Below are positions 25,798 through 32,610 of a stretch of 34,342 nt of DNA, one piece after another (position 1 is the stretch's first letter; each line of letters opens with the position of its first letter). Under the pieces are notes generated by a model. The model had not been told where the DNA came from, searched no databases, and saw nothing but the letters and a program-made list of their open reading frames with translations. The DNA is from Thiotrichaceae bacterium (lineage in GTDB: Bacteria; Pseudomonadota; Gammaproteobacteria; Thiotrichales; Thiotrichaceae), in the NCBI GenBank assembly GCA_026991755.1, contig JALXAX010000197.1, positions 1-34,342 on the forward strand. Direction: 5' to 3'. Both the position numbers and the translations under genes were made by a program.

Positions 25798-26172
25798 ATG
25801 CAGTCAGAAGCAGTGATGGATGTAGACAAACCCGAAGTTACCGACTTACTTCAACTATCCATAAGAGACAAAATAGCCTTGCACTCCCACTATATGCCCT
25901 TTATTCGGCATGGCGGTATTTTCATTCCAACAGACAGTACCTATCAATTTGGAGAAACTATAGGAATGGTTCTGCGCTTTTTAGATCGTGGTAAGAAGTT
26001 AGTCATTACAGGAAAAGTCGTATGGGTTTCGCCACAATCCAGTAACCATAACAGTCATAACCCCGGTGTAGGTTTACAATTTGTAGGCAATACGCGTAAA
26101 GATATACAAAAAGCGATTGAAGCTTATTTGGGTGATTTAGCAAAAAGGCCAGCATTGCACCAAGCCTATTAG
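25798..26172 (+). CDS. pilZ: PilZ-domain protein of the type IV pilus type
   Basis: A 124-residue PilZ domain downstream of holB, the classic place for the original PilZ needed for type IV pilus formation. Strands such as GETIGMVLRFL, LVITGKVVWVSP and NPGVGLQFVG are clear. The c-di-GMP-binding RxxxR and (D/N)xSxxG motifs are absent (the position of the latter reads RHGGIFIPT), as in PilZ proteins that work through partner proteins rather than the nucleotide. With comEC upstream this hints at type IV pilus-linked DNA uptake elsewhere in the genome. Confidence 0.88.
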   Translation: MQSEAVMDVDKPEVTDLLQLSIRDKIALHSHYMPFIRHGGIFIPTDSTYQFGETIGMVLRFLDRGKKLVITGKVVWVSPQSSNHNSHNPGVGLQFVGNTRKDIQKAIEAYLGDLAKRPALHQAY

Positions 26173-26198
26173 CGCTAACTCATTAAGTTGTAACAAAC

Positions 26199-26241
26199 AA
26201 AAGCCACTCTAGTTCTCCTAACCTAGAGTGGCTTTTTGTTT
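26199..26241. terminator. Strong bidirectional intrinsic terminator
   Basis: A 14-base perfect stem (AAAAGCCACTCTAG at 26199-26212 with 26223-26236), 10-base loop, and a T-rich tail after it (GTTTTT). The A-run on the left gives a T-tract on the other strand. It lies between the convergent pilZ and aminotransferase genes and can end transcripts from both. Confidence 0.92.
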
Positions 26242-26258
26242 TTAGCTGGAATATTATT

Positions 26259-27440
26259 TTAGCTAGAGTATGAAGCCATAGCAGCATTAACCGCTTTACC
26301 CGAGTTAATATCCGCTCCCATATCAGTTAATACCGCATCCAAAGCACCCAAGCAATTTAGTACATTCTTTTGGTTGCTTGCAAAGCCCATTAGGCCAATT
26401 CGCCAAATCTTACCCGCCATTGGACCAAGGCCTGCACCAATTTCCAGGCTATAACGGTTTAATAACTCAGAGCGAACTTTTGCTTCATCAGTCCCTTCGG
26501 GGAACTGGATGGCATTAAGCTGTGGTAAACGATCTGCTTCATCAACAAAGAAAGAAAGTCCCATTGCTTCAACCCCCGCCTTTAGTGCTTGATGGTTGTT
26601 ATCGTGTCTTGCCCAGGCATTTTCTAACCCTTCTTCCTGAAGGATAACTAATGATTCATGCAGACCGTAAAGTGCGTTAATAGGTGCTGTGTGGTGATAA
26701 GAACGTGAACCGCCATCACCCCAATAATCCATCACAAGATTTAAATCCATAAACCAGCTTTGTACTTTGGTTTTACGGTTCTGAATTTTTTCAATGGCGC
26801 GCTCATTAAAACTAACAGGTGAGATACCCGGTGTACAAGATAAGCATTTCTGCGTGCCAGAATAAATAGCGTCTATTTCCCACTTGTCTACTTTAAGGGG
26901 TGAGCCACCTAATGAAGTCACCGCATCAACGATAGTAAGACAATCATATTTATGTGCTAATGAAACGAGTACTTGTGCATCAGAGATAGCACCTGTAGAG
27001 GTTTCAGCATGTACAAAAGCAACAATTTTAGCATCGCTATTTTCAGCAAGAGCCGTTTCTAGTTTGTCAGGGTCAACAGGCTTCCCCCAATCATCCAGAA
27101 CCATAATGGCTTCGCCACCACAACGTTCTACGTTTTCTTTCATACGACCGCCAAACACACCGTTTTGGCAAACGATAACTTTATCACCTGGCTCAACCAG
27201 ATTAGCAAAACAGGTTTCCATGCCCGCAGAACCGGGTGCAGAAACTGGCATCGTTAATTTGTTTTCTGTTTGGAATGCGTATTTTAAAAGCGTTTTGGTC
27301 TCATCCATCATGCCAACAAATGCGGGATCAAGGTGGCCAATCGTTGGGCGAGCCATGGCTTCCAGTACACGTGGGTTTACATCAGAAGGGCCTGGTCCCA
27401 TGAGTGTACGAACAGGTGGGTGGAATGATGAAATGGTCAT
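26259..27440 (-). CDS. Class V aminotransferase, alanine/serine-glyoxylate type
   Basis: A 393-residue PLP enzyme of the alanine-glyoxylate/serine-glyoxylate aminotransferase family. The N-terminal LMGPGPSDVNPRVLEAM and IGHLDPAF, the VDAVTSLGG strand, and the PLP lysine K198 in SGTQKCLSCTPG are diagnostic. SYHHTAPINALYGLHE follows, and the C-terminal IGLMGFAS is typical. It uses glyoxylate as amino acceptor, giving glycine; the donor (alanine, serine or another) is not settled by sequence. A good AGGAAG site precedes the ATG. It is transcribed alone from a likely promoter just upstream. Confidence 0.9.
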   Translation of the reverse strand: MTISSFHPPVRTLMGPGPSDVNPRVLEAMARPTIGHLDPAFVGMMDETKTLLKYAFQTENKLTMPVSAPGSAGMETCFANLVEPGDKVIVCQNGVFGGRMKENVERCGGEAIMVLDDWGKPVDPDKLETALAENSDAKIVAFVHAETSTGAISDAQVLVSLAHKYDCLTIVDAVTSLGGSPLKVDKWEIDAIYSGTQKCLSCTPGISPVSFNERAIEKIQNRKTKVQSWFMDLNLVMDYWGDGGSRSYHHTAPINALYGLHESLVILQEEGLENAWARHDNNHQALKAGVEAMGLSFFVDEADRLPQLNAIQFPEGTDEAKVRSELLNRYSLEIGAGLGPMAGKIWRIGLMGFASNQKNVLNCLGALDAVLTDMGADINSGKAVNAAMASYSS

Positions 27441-27474
27441 GCGGTCTTCCTATCTAGTCAAAAATCAAACGGGG

Positions 27475-27503
27475 ATGATAACGGTAAAAGTTAATCTAAC
27501 CAA
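27475..27503 (-). promoter_or_regulatory. Candidate sigma-70 promoter of the aminotransferase gene
   Basis: On the minus strand TTGGTT (27503-27498) and TATCAT (27480-27475) are separated by exactly 17 bases, 35 bases upstream of the start codon. Two mismatches from each consensus box leave this moderate. Confidence 0.45.
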
Positions 27504-27533
27504 GAAACCCGAATTCCTATAGTTAATATATAT

Positions 27534-27554
27534 TGAGACCTTTGCACGAAAGAT
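27534..27554. repeat. Half copy of the family D terminal repeat
   Basis: These 21 bases (beginning TGAGACCTTTGC) are identical to 20595-20615, the left end of the family D element. No matching right end follows within 300 bases; instead a different, larger inverted repeat begins 30 bases on. This suggests a truncated copy. It lies in a 350-base stretch without genes between the aminotransferase and the COG4255 gene. Confidence 0.75.
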
Positions 27555-27583
27555 TGGGCTATCAGAAATGACTATAGCCACCT

Positions 27584-27750
27584 ATGATCCTAGAAAATGC
27601 AGTTGGACAACATGTAGTGCAACCCTGTTGGGCTGACTAGCTATATGAAAAAAACTCATTAAGGATCAACCATTAATTCCTTTTTTCATTACGCCATTCA
27701 GCCCAACAGAATCACCCTACAAACTGTCCAACTGCGTTTTCAAGGATTAT
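27584..27750. mobile_element. Large imperfect inverted repeat, family F (167 bp)
   Basis: Arms of about 57 bases (27584-27641 and 27693-27750) are imperfectly complementary, with exact blocks such as GCAGTTGGACA and CTGTTGGGCTGA. The interior continues as an inverted repeat (ATGAAAAAA to TTTTTTCAT), so nearly the whole element folds on itself. It has no coding capacity and differs from the other MITEs in the window. The right end lies about 40 bases before the next gene. Confidence 0.75.
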
Positions 27751-27790
27751 TTGTTACACTTTAAATTTATTTTACTAACAATGTCCTTAT

Positions 27791-28834
27791 ATGCCGTCTT
27801 TACCGATACAACATGTTTTTGTTGCTGGTTTATTTGAACCTTTACACCTGTGGCAAAGGGATTTTGAATTTACGCCAACTGCTCCTTTATTGATAAACAA
27901 GCTGGCAAGTTTAAAAGCAAGAAAGAGTAATCATCAAGATTTACTTACTTCTATTTATGATGTTTTAGCTAATAGCTATAAAGGTGATAACAAAGCAACA
28001 GATCAGTCTATAGAATCTCACGCCCATGCCTGTTATCAATACGAAATAGGCGAGTTGGATATTTCAAAAGATGTGCTGTGTGCAATGCCAATAGAACTAG
28101 AAGCGGGTATGAGTGATATTGTCATAGGGCAAGACCCTGTTGATGATCTGACAGCGGATGAGCAACGGCAATTTTTACAGTTGTTAAATGGTCACTTTAA
28201 CCAGGATGGTTGGGAGTTTGTAGTTTCTGATAAAGGCAATTGGTTCTTACTATTACCTAAAAATACTAAGCCCAATGAAACTATACCTATTCAGGATGCA
28301 TTAGGTGCTAGTTTACGTGGCCTGGTTGAAGGCAATGAAGATATACAATGGAGTCAGCAGTTAAATGAATTGCAGATGCTTTTGTTTAGCTCGCAGACTA
28401 ATCAGCAAAGAGAGCAAAACCGACAGAGAACGATTAGTAGTTTTTGGCTTTGGGACGTTAATATTACGCCCGTTAGTATTTCTAATACGTCGAAAAGTCA
28501 TCTGGAGTTTATGGTCGGTGGTGGTTATGAAGGACAAGTGATCGCTAATACCTACCATATAGACTGGAATGCGGATATAGCTTATGAAGGTTCGCAGAAA
28601 ACAGGCTCTGGCGTATACATTTATAATGACTTACAGCTTTTAGCAAGTAGAAACGATTTAGAAGGTTGGCAACAAAAGCTTTCTGAGATTGAGCAATCTT
28701 TAGTAGCTTTACTTGATAATGACGCAATGCATACCATTATTTACGGAGGTCGTGCGCTTTCCTGGAGCTCACTTGATAAAAACAAATGGCGTTTTTTTTC
28801 TAGACGTAAGAAAACGTTGTTAGAACTAATTTAA
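27791..28834 (+). CDS. COG4255-type conserved protein, phosphoglycerate-mutase-related
   Basis: A 347-residue soluble protein. The stretch LLPKN near residue 155, ASLRGLVEGNEDIQW and the following LNELQMLLFSSQTNQQRE, then ISSFWLWDVN match what I recall of COG4255, whose members resemble part of cofactor-independent phosphoglycerate mutases but lack the full metal site. No catalytic serine-metal motif of a working mutase is visible, so an enzymatic role is doubtful and the function is unknown. It is followed 37 bases later by the HMA-domain gene. Its start is close to the end of a large inverted repeat. Confidence 0.6.
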   Translation: MPSLPIQHVFVAGLFEPLHLWQRDFEFTPTAPLLINKLASLKARKSNHQDLLTSIYDVLANSYKGDNKATDQSIESHAHACYQYEIGELDISKDVLCAMPIELEAGMSDIVIGQDPVDDLTADEQRQFLQLLNGHFNQDGWEFVVSDKGNWFLLLPKNTKPNETIPIQDALGASLRGLVEGNEDIQWSQQLNELQMLLFSSQTNQQREQNRQRTISSFWLWDVNITPVSISNTSKSHLEFMVGGGYEGQVIANTYHIDWNADIAYEGSQKTGSGVYIYNDLQLLASRNDLEGWQQKLSEIEQSLVALLDNDAMHTIIYGGRALSWSSLDKNKWRFFSRRKKTLLELI

Positions 28835-28871
28835 TCAAACAGATAGCTTCGTGCTATGGTTGGAGCAATAT

Positions 28872-29147
28872 ATGAAATATGAAATTGAAGTAGAAAATAT
28901 CCGCTGTGGCGGTTGTGCCAGTACCATTTCTAAAAAACTATTAGAAAACGAAGCGATTCAATCTGTTGATGTGCAAATTGAAGATCAAATCGTAGTAGTT
29001 GAGTCGGATGATGAGTCTGCAAAGCAATCTGCTGTTGATATCTTACTAAGTTTGGGTTACCCAGAAAAAGGCAGTGTCGAAGGTATCGCAGCGCTTAAGG
29101 GGAAGGCTAAATCAGTGGTAAGTTGTGCTGTTGGTAAGATGGGTTAG
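28872..29147 (+). CDS. Small heavy-metal-associated (HMA) domain protein
   Basis: A 91-residue single HMA domain of the ferredoxin-like fold with the metal-binding CGGC at residues 12-15, preceded by Ile-Arg rather than the common Met-x. Such proteins usually carry Cu(I) in the cytoplasm. The C-terminal extension (GKAKSVVSCAVGK) goes a little beyond the domain and includes another cysteine. ATG 28872 has TTGGAG seven bases before it, better than the in-frame GTG at 28851. No copper ATPase is adjacent, but a CuA protein is encoded about 4 kb downstream. Confidence 0.85.
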   Translation: MKYEIEVENIRCGGCASTISKKLLENEAIQSVDVQIEDQIVVVESDDESAKQSAVDILLSLGYPEKGSVEGIAALKGKAKSVVSCAVGKMG

Positions 29148-29266
29148 AGAGGCTGTGCAAGTATTCAAAAAGGTCCCGCTTTAGAAAGAGGGTTAGGTAG
29201 ATTTGAAAATTAGAAATAAATGCTGAAGTATCAGAATATTACTGACTTTTGTTAAATCCCCCTCAG

Positions 29267-29286
29267 TCCCCCTTCAAAAAGGGGGA
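29267..29286. repeat. Small G/C hairpin in the gap after the HMA gene
   Basis: TCCCCCTT pairs with AAGGGGGA around a four-base loop. The phrase around it (AATCCCCCTCAGTCCCCC) resembles dispersed repeats found in many repeat-rich genomes. It lacks a T-tract but could end the HMA transcript. It lies within a 347-base gene-free stretch (29148-29494) that also holds the degraded MITE and a G-tract. Confidence 0.6.
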
Positions 29287-29311
29287 GGCTAAAAGTGAAT
29301 ATTTTCACAGT

Positions 29312-29443
29312 CTTTAAAGGAAGCTCTTGTATCTGATTAAGGTCGTAATTTCTGAATGATAGAATTTGTCAGGTTTTTGATAGAAAAGCTGGCAAATTAT
29401 AGTCTCAGAAAAAAGAACCATGACTTGATCAGAATTCCTAAAG
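29312..29443. mobile_element. MITE-like element, copy C, internally deleted
   Basis: Shares with copy A, in the same orientation, ATTTCTGA, TAGAATTTGTCAG, TTTTTGATAGAAAAG, then jumps to the right-hand part (CTGGCA, TCTCAG, TTGATCAGA), missing the central palindrome. Its ends are CTTTAAAGGAA and TTCCTAAAG, no longer well matched. This is a decayed relative with a deletion of about 40 bases. Confidence 0.7.
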
Positions 29444-29452
29444 GGGGGGGGG
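29443..29452 (+). repeat. Homopolymer run of ten G
   Basis: Ten consecutive G at the edge of the decayed MITE, 42 bases before the next start codon. Runs of this length are prone to slippage; placed in a promoter zone it could alter spacing. Sequencing error is also possible in such a run. Confidence 0.7.
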
Positions 29453-29494
29453 CTAATTAGCTATTGAACCAGTAAATTCAAAGGAGTATAGAAA

Positions 29495-29989
29495 ATGCGA
29501 GCAACAAGTAGAGGAAGGAATTTTTTTGGTGGCTTATTAGCCTTTATGTTGCTGATTCTTTATTCATCAATACTAATCTACATGATGATGCAAGTTGTTG
29601 ATTGTGGAGAAGCCGTCTCTGCTGCTTGCAAATCCATTGATGAAAATCAAGGGATGATCTACGTGGTTACGACCATTGGTGGACTGATATCCGCTTTAGT
29701 CATCACCGAGCTTGCGATAACGCCAGCAGGTAAAAATATTGCACATCGTTTTATGGAACCTGCCGATGCCTCTGCACCACCTCCTGCGACGTCAGAGAAA
29801 ATAGTACGCGGTGCTATTACAACCCTGACATACTCCTACCTAATATCATGGGTAATGCTGGGTGTCGGCGCGTTAGTGATTGGTGTAGTGTTGTATCCTG
29901 AAGTAAGTATTACAGTACGTGCTATGGGCAATACCTGGTTAGGCTTGGCAGTCGCTGCTGGTTATTCTTATTTTGGTATTAAGAGTTAG
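29495..29989 (+). CDS. Hypothetical multi-pass inner-membrane protein
   Basis: A 164-residue protein with four likely membrane helices: about 12-33 (FGGLLAFMLLILYSS), 53-72 (MIYVVTTIGGLISALV), 115-135 and 145-162. Two cysteines (VDCGEAVSAACK) lie in the loop after the first helix, probably on the periplasmic side, and a proline-rich loop (APPPATS) joins the halves. No family recognised. The AAGGAG site eight bases before the ATG is nearly ideal. It stands alone, flanked by repeat elements on both sides. Confidence 0.7.
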   Translation: MRATSRGRNFFGGLLAFMLLILYSSILIYMMMQVVDCGEAVSAACKSIDENQGMIYVVTTIGGLISALVITELAITPAGKNIAHRFMEPADASAPPPATSEKIVRGAITTLTYSYLISWVMLGVGALVIGVVLYPEVSITVRAMGNTWLGLAVAAGYSYFGIKS

Positions 29990-30008
29990 TTAGAGTAGGC
30001 AGAAGGCT

Positions 30009-30174
30009 TAAGGGCATCTCTATTAATTCATGGTTCGTTTTACTGAGGCTAGAATTTGCTATATTTTCGCTATAAAAGTGACCAATAGCTGCGGCTATTG
30101 CTAACTTTTCTATCAAAAACCTAACAAATTCTATCTCACAGCAACTCCGACCAGAATTAATAGAGATGCCCTTA
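30009..30174. mobile_element. MITE-like element, copy B (166 bp)
   Basis: Perfect terminal inverted repeats of 21 bases (TAAGGGCATCTCTATTAATTC at its left, 30009-30029, and the complement at 30154-30174). The interior is close to the reverse complement of copy A, including TTCGCTATAAAAGTGACC and the core at 30080-30101, yet the arms differ. Its last bases provide the TAA stop codon of the anti-sigma gene (minus strand, 30174-30172). Confidence 0.82.
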
Positions 30175-30939
30175 GTTTGAAACTAAACCTTTAAGCTTCA
30201 CTAAATCTTGAGTCTTTAAGTCTGATATCAGGCTATAGCGCATGCCGTCGTTATTCCATTGCACAAGATTGTATCCTTTATAATGAGCAATTCGATCGCT
30301 TGCCGCTGTCTCTGGTTTAGGTGAAATATACAAATTAATCGTATGTTTGCGATGCCGATAGATCAGAGCCGCTACACTTTCCCCTGATAAATAATCTAAC
30401 CTTCCCCCCGCTAGTGGAAACCCTTGGCGCGTAAAATCACGAACTTTGGGTGAAAATCCTAAACGTCCATTAAACCATGGTTTAACATTGTGGCTATCAG
30501 AAGAAGCAATATCTAATAAATGCCCCGCTGTGAGTGATTGTACATGGGAGGCTACCAGCATTTCTTGCTCGCTCTCTTTGCCGTGAAAGATGGATGTACT
30601 TTGAGTAAAGGGCAGTGAAAATATCCCTAAAAATAAACCCACAAGCAGAGCAGGTACGCTGTATGCCAATGCAGATGATAGTGAGAACCATGAAGCTGTT
30701 TTTTCTTCATCGTGTAATGAATGGGCCAAACGTGCTTTTAAATGCTTAGGAGCTGTATGTTGGATCTGTTTTGATTGAAGTAGCTGGGAAGTTTCATGAA
30801 GACGTTGATATGCCTTTTGACAGCTCTCACAATTGTGTAAATGCTCTTCAATAGCGGCATGTCTGTCGTTATAGAGCGCCTTTTCTGTTTTGGAGTCTAG
30901 ATAGCTATCCAGATATTTTAGTGTGTCTTTACAGTTCAT
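30172..30939 (-). CDS. Zinc-binding anti-sigma factor
   Basis: Membrane anti-sigma factor partner of the sigma gene upstream; 255 residues. The N-terminal cytoplasmic zinc anti-sigma (ZAS) motif is H33-x3-C37-x2-C40, with another cysteine at 3. One membrane helix lies around residues 90-115 (AYSVPALLVGLFLGIFSLP). The periplasmic part, with RDFTRQGFPLAGGRLDYL and VAALIYRHRKHTINLYI, matches the kind of sensor domain found in other transmembrane anti-sigma proteins of this class. The start overlaps the sigma stop by four bases. The gene ends in the terminal repeat of a MITE, so the original C-terminus may have been changed. Confidence 0.88.
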   Translation of the reverse strand: MNCKDTLKYLDSYLDSKTEKALYNDRHAAIEEHLHNCESCQKAYQRLHETSQLLQSKQIQHTAPKHLKARLAHSLHDEEKTASWFSLSSALAYSVPALLVGLFLGIFSLPFTQSTSIFHGKESEQEMLVASHVQSLTAGHLLDIASSDSHNVKPWFNGRLGFSPKVRDFTRQGFPLAGGRLDYLSGESVAALIYRHRKHTINLYISPKPETAASDRIAHYKGYNLVQWNNDGMRYSLISDLKTQDLVKLKGLVSN

Positions 30940-31547
30940 AACTCTTCCCCTTTATGTCGTTCCCATTGCTTGGCTAACCTTGATCTGGCTCGTGCCAATC
31001 GAGACATCACCGTGCCTTGGGGAATACCAATCACTTTAGCTATTTCTTTATAAGATAGCCCCGACATTTCACGTAGAACAATGGTTTCTTTATATTCAAC
31101 GGGTAGCGCTTCGATTGCTTGGACCACTAAATGTTGTGAATACATTTTTTCAATTTCTTGTTCGGGTGAGAGAATATTTTGTAGTTCATCAAAGTATTCC
31201 TCTGTAAGGTTGTTAGTACTTTGCTCATCAAAAGAAATACTTTGGTATAAGCTTTGGCGGTGTTGTTGCATCCATGAATAGCAAGTGTTGCGTGTGATCG
31301 TTAAAACCCAGGAGCGTGCGTTGGTATCAATATAACTGTCAAAGGCACGGTAGGCTTTTAGATAAGCCTCTTGCACAATATCTTCAGCATCATTGTCGTT
31401 GCCTGATAAATAACGGGCAAGGTTGTAAGCCGCATCAAGGTGAGGTTGAAACAATCGCTCAAACTGTTTTCGTTTTTTATTTCCAAACAAGGTGCTCTCT
31501 CCATGTTCTGCCTTCTCGTACAGTTTCATACCAATGTACAGCTTCAT
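30936..31547 (-). CDS. ECF-type RNA polymerase sigma factor
   Basis: About 200 residues with sigma region 2 (GNDNDAEDIVQEAYLKAY, then WVLTITRN) and region 4 (LPVEYKETIVLREMSGLSYKEIA, then GTVMSRLARARSRL). It should direct transcription of a small regulon under control of the membrane anti-sigma factor. Two in-frame starts exist, ATG 31547 and ATG 31529, because an 18-base tandem repeat duplicates the start (MKLYIGMKLY). Neither has a strong ribosome site. If the GGGAATA box described for the intergenic region is the -35, the transcript would begin near 31552, which favours ATG 31529. Confidence 0.93.
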   Translation of the reverse strand: MKLYIGMKLYEKAEHGESTLFGNKKRKQFERLFQPHLDAAYNLARYLSGNDNDAEDIVQEAYLKAYRAFDSYIDTNARSWVLTITRNTCYSWMQQHRQSLYQSISFDEQSTNNLTEEYFDELQNILSPEQEIEKMYSQHLVVQAIEALPVEYKETIVLREMSGLSYKEIAKVIGIPQGTVMSRLARARSRLAKQWERHKGEEL

Positions 31548-31554
31548 ACCAATA
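31519..31554 (-). repeat. 18-base tandem duplication over the sigma start codon
   Basis: TACAGTTTCATACCAATG at 31519-31536 is repeated at 31537-31554 with differences at two positions (T to C inside, G to A at the last base). Each copy holds a start codon and the same bases before it, adding six residues in frame. Confidence 0.8.
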
Positions 31555-31581
31555 ACTAATAAACTGCTTTAAGCGTCTTTT

Positions 31582-31628
31582 TATTCCCGTTTATTGCGTA
31601 TCCATTAAAAAATATTTAAATGGGAATA
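31582..31628. promoter_or_regulatory. Mirrored ECF-type -35 boxes between sigma and metallophosphoesterase genes
   Basis: GGGAATA occurs on the plus strand at 31622-31628 and on the minus strand at 31588-31582, each pointing toward its gene. GGAA-starting -35 boxes are typical of ECF promoters, and ECF sigma genes usually control themselves. The -10 parts are not clear: plus-strand GTAGTC and minus-strand GACGCT are possible. Both boxes together suggest one regulon covering both directions. Confidence 0.4.
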
Positions 31629-31704
31629 TTTAAGTAGTCAGCTGAGTTATTAAGTTAATAGGGTTTTGTGAAGTAGCTCTGACTTATTAATAAGAGGATA
31701 TACC

Positions 31705-32607
31705 ATGAACATTAAAAGACGTGATTTTTTAAAAATAACTGCTTTTGGCGGTGCTGTTTTTTCGACAGGTTTATTTCAGCGAGCTGTATTTGCGGAATCA
31801 AAACAGGATGAATTTTATTTTGTACAGTTATCTGATACGCATTGGGGTTTTAACAATAAAAAGTTTAATGCTGATCCACAAGGTACATTACCCAAAGCCA
31901 TTGAGAGCATCAATGCGCTTGACCCACAGCCTGATTTTGTCGTATTTACGGGGGACTTAACCCATACAACAGATGATGATGAAGTACGCCGTAAACGGCT
32001 TGCTGAGTTTCAGGAAATTTCTAAACAACTAAAGGCAAAAACGATTCATTACATGCCAGGTGAACATGATGCATCAATAGATGGTGGTAAAGCCTACAAA
32101 GAGTTTTTTGGTGATTTGCACTATACCTTTGATCATAAGGGCATTCATTTTATCGCTTTGGATAACGTCAGTGATCCACGTGCAAGAATCGGTGAGGAGC
32201 AATTAAAGTGGCTTGAAGAAGACCTTAAACAACATGATAAAAATGCTCCCATAGTAGTGCTTACTCATCGTCCCTTATTTGATTTAGCTAAAGAATGGGG
32301 TTGGGCCACTACCGATGGAGATAAGGCCATGGAATTGTTAATGCCTTATAAAAACGTCACTGTTTTTTATGGTCATATTCATCAGGAACATCATCACACA
32401 ACAGCTCATATTCAACACCATTCTGCTAAGTCACTTATCTTTCCGTTACCTGCACCAAAGTCAGTTCCTAAAAAACACAAAATAGCTTGGGATACCGATC
32501 ATCCCTATCGTGGTTTAGGTGTTAGGAATATAGAAGTAGGAATGCCTTCTGCTAAATTTGATATTTACAATATAGATGTACTCAAATCAGCTAATACTAA
32601 GGTTTAG
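31705..32607 (+). CDS. Tat-exported metallophosphoesterase
   Basis: A 300-residue calcineurin-like phosphoesterase with a twin-arginine signal (KRRDFLKITAFGG, likely cleavage after VFA near residue 30), so it folds in the cytoplasm and is exported. Metal-site motifs: D44-T-H46, G83-D84-L-T-H87, G119-E120-H121-D122, T187-H188 and G223-H-I-H226. The third motif normally reads GNHD; here Glu replaces the metal-bridging Asn. Folding with metal before export fits the Tat route. The substrate is unknown. It is four bases ahead of the CuA gene and divergent from the sigma gene. An AAGAGG ribosome site is present. Confidence 0.88.
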   Translation: MNIKRRDFLKITAFGGAVFSTGLFQRAVFAESKQDEFYFVQLSDTHWGFNNKKFNADPQGTLPKAIESINALDPQPDFVVFTGDLTHTTDDDEVRRKRLAEFQEISKQLKAKTIHYMPGEHDASIDGGKAYKEFFGDLHYTFDHKGIHFIALDNVSDPRARIGEEQLKWLEEDLKQHDKNAPIVVLTHRPLFDLAKEWGWATTDGDKAMELLMPYKNVTVFYGHIHQEHHHTTAHIQHHSAKSLIFPLPAPKSVPKKHKIAWDTDHPYRGLGVRNIEVGMPSAKFDIYNIDVLKSANTKV

Positions 32608-32610
32608 TAT

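Noticed and set aside
26884-27522. Plus-strand open frame of 212 codons opposite the aminotransferase
   Set aside because: Ser/Thr/Pro-rich shadow of the class V aminotransferase; no domain or ribosome site.
15645-30174. Repeated palindromes considered as a CRISPR array
   Set aside because: Copies are kilobases apart, differ in length and have no regular spacers or cas genes.
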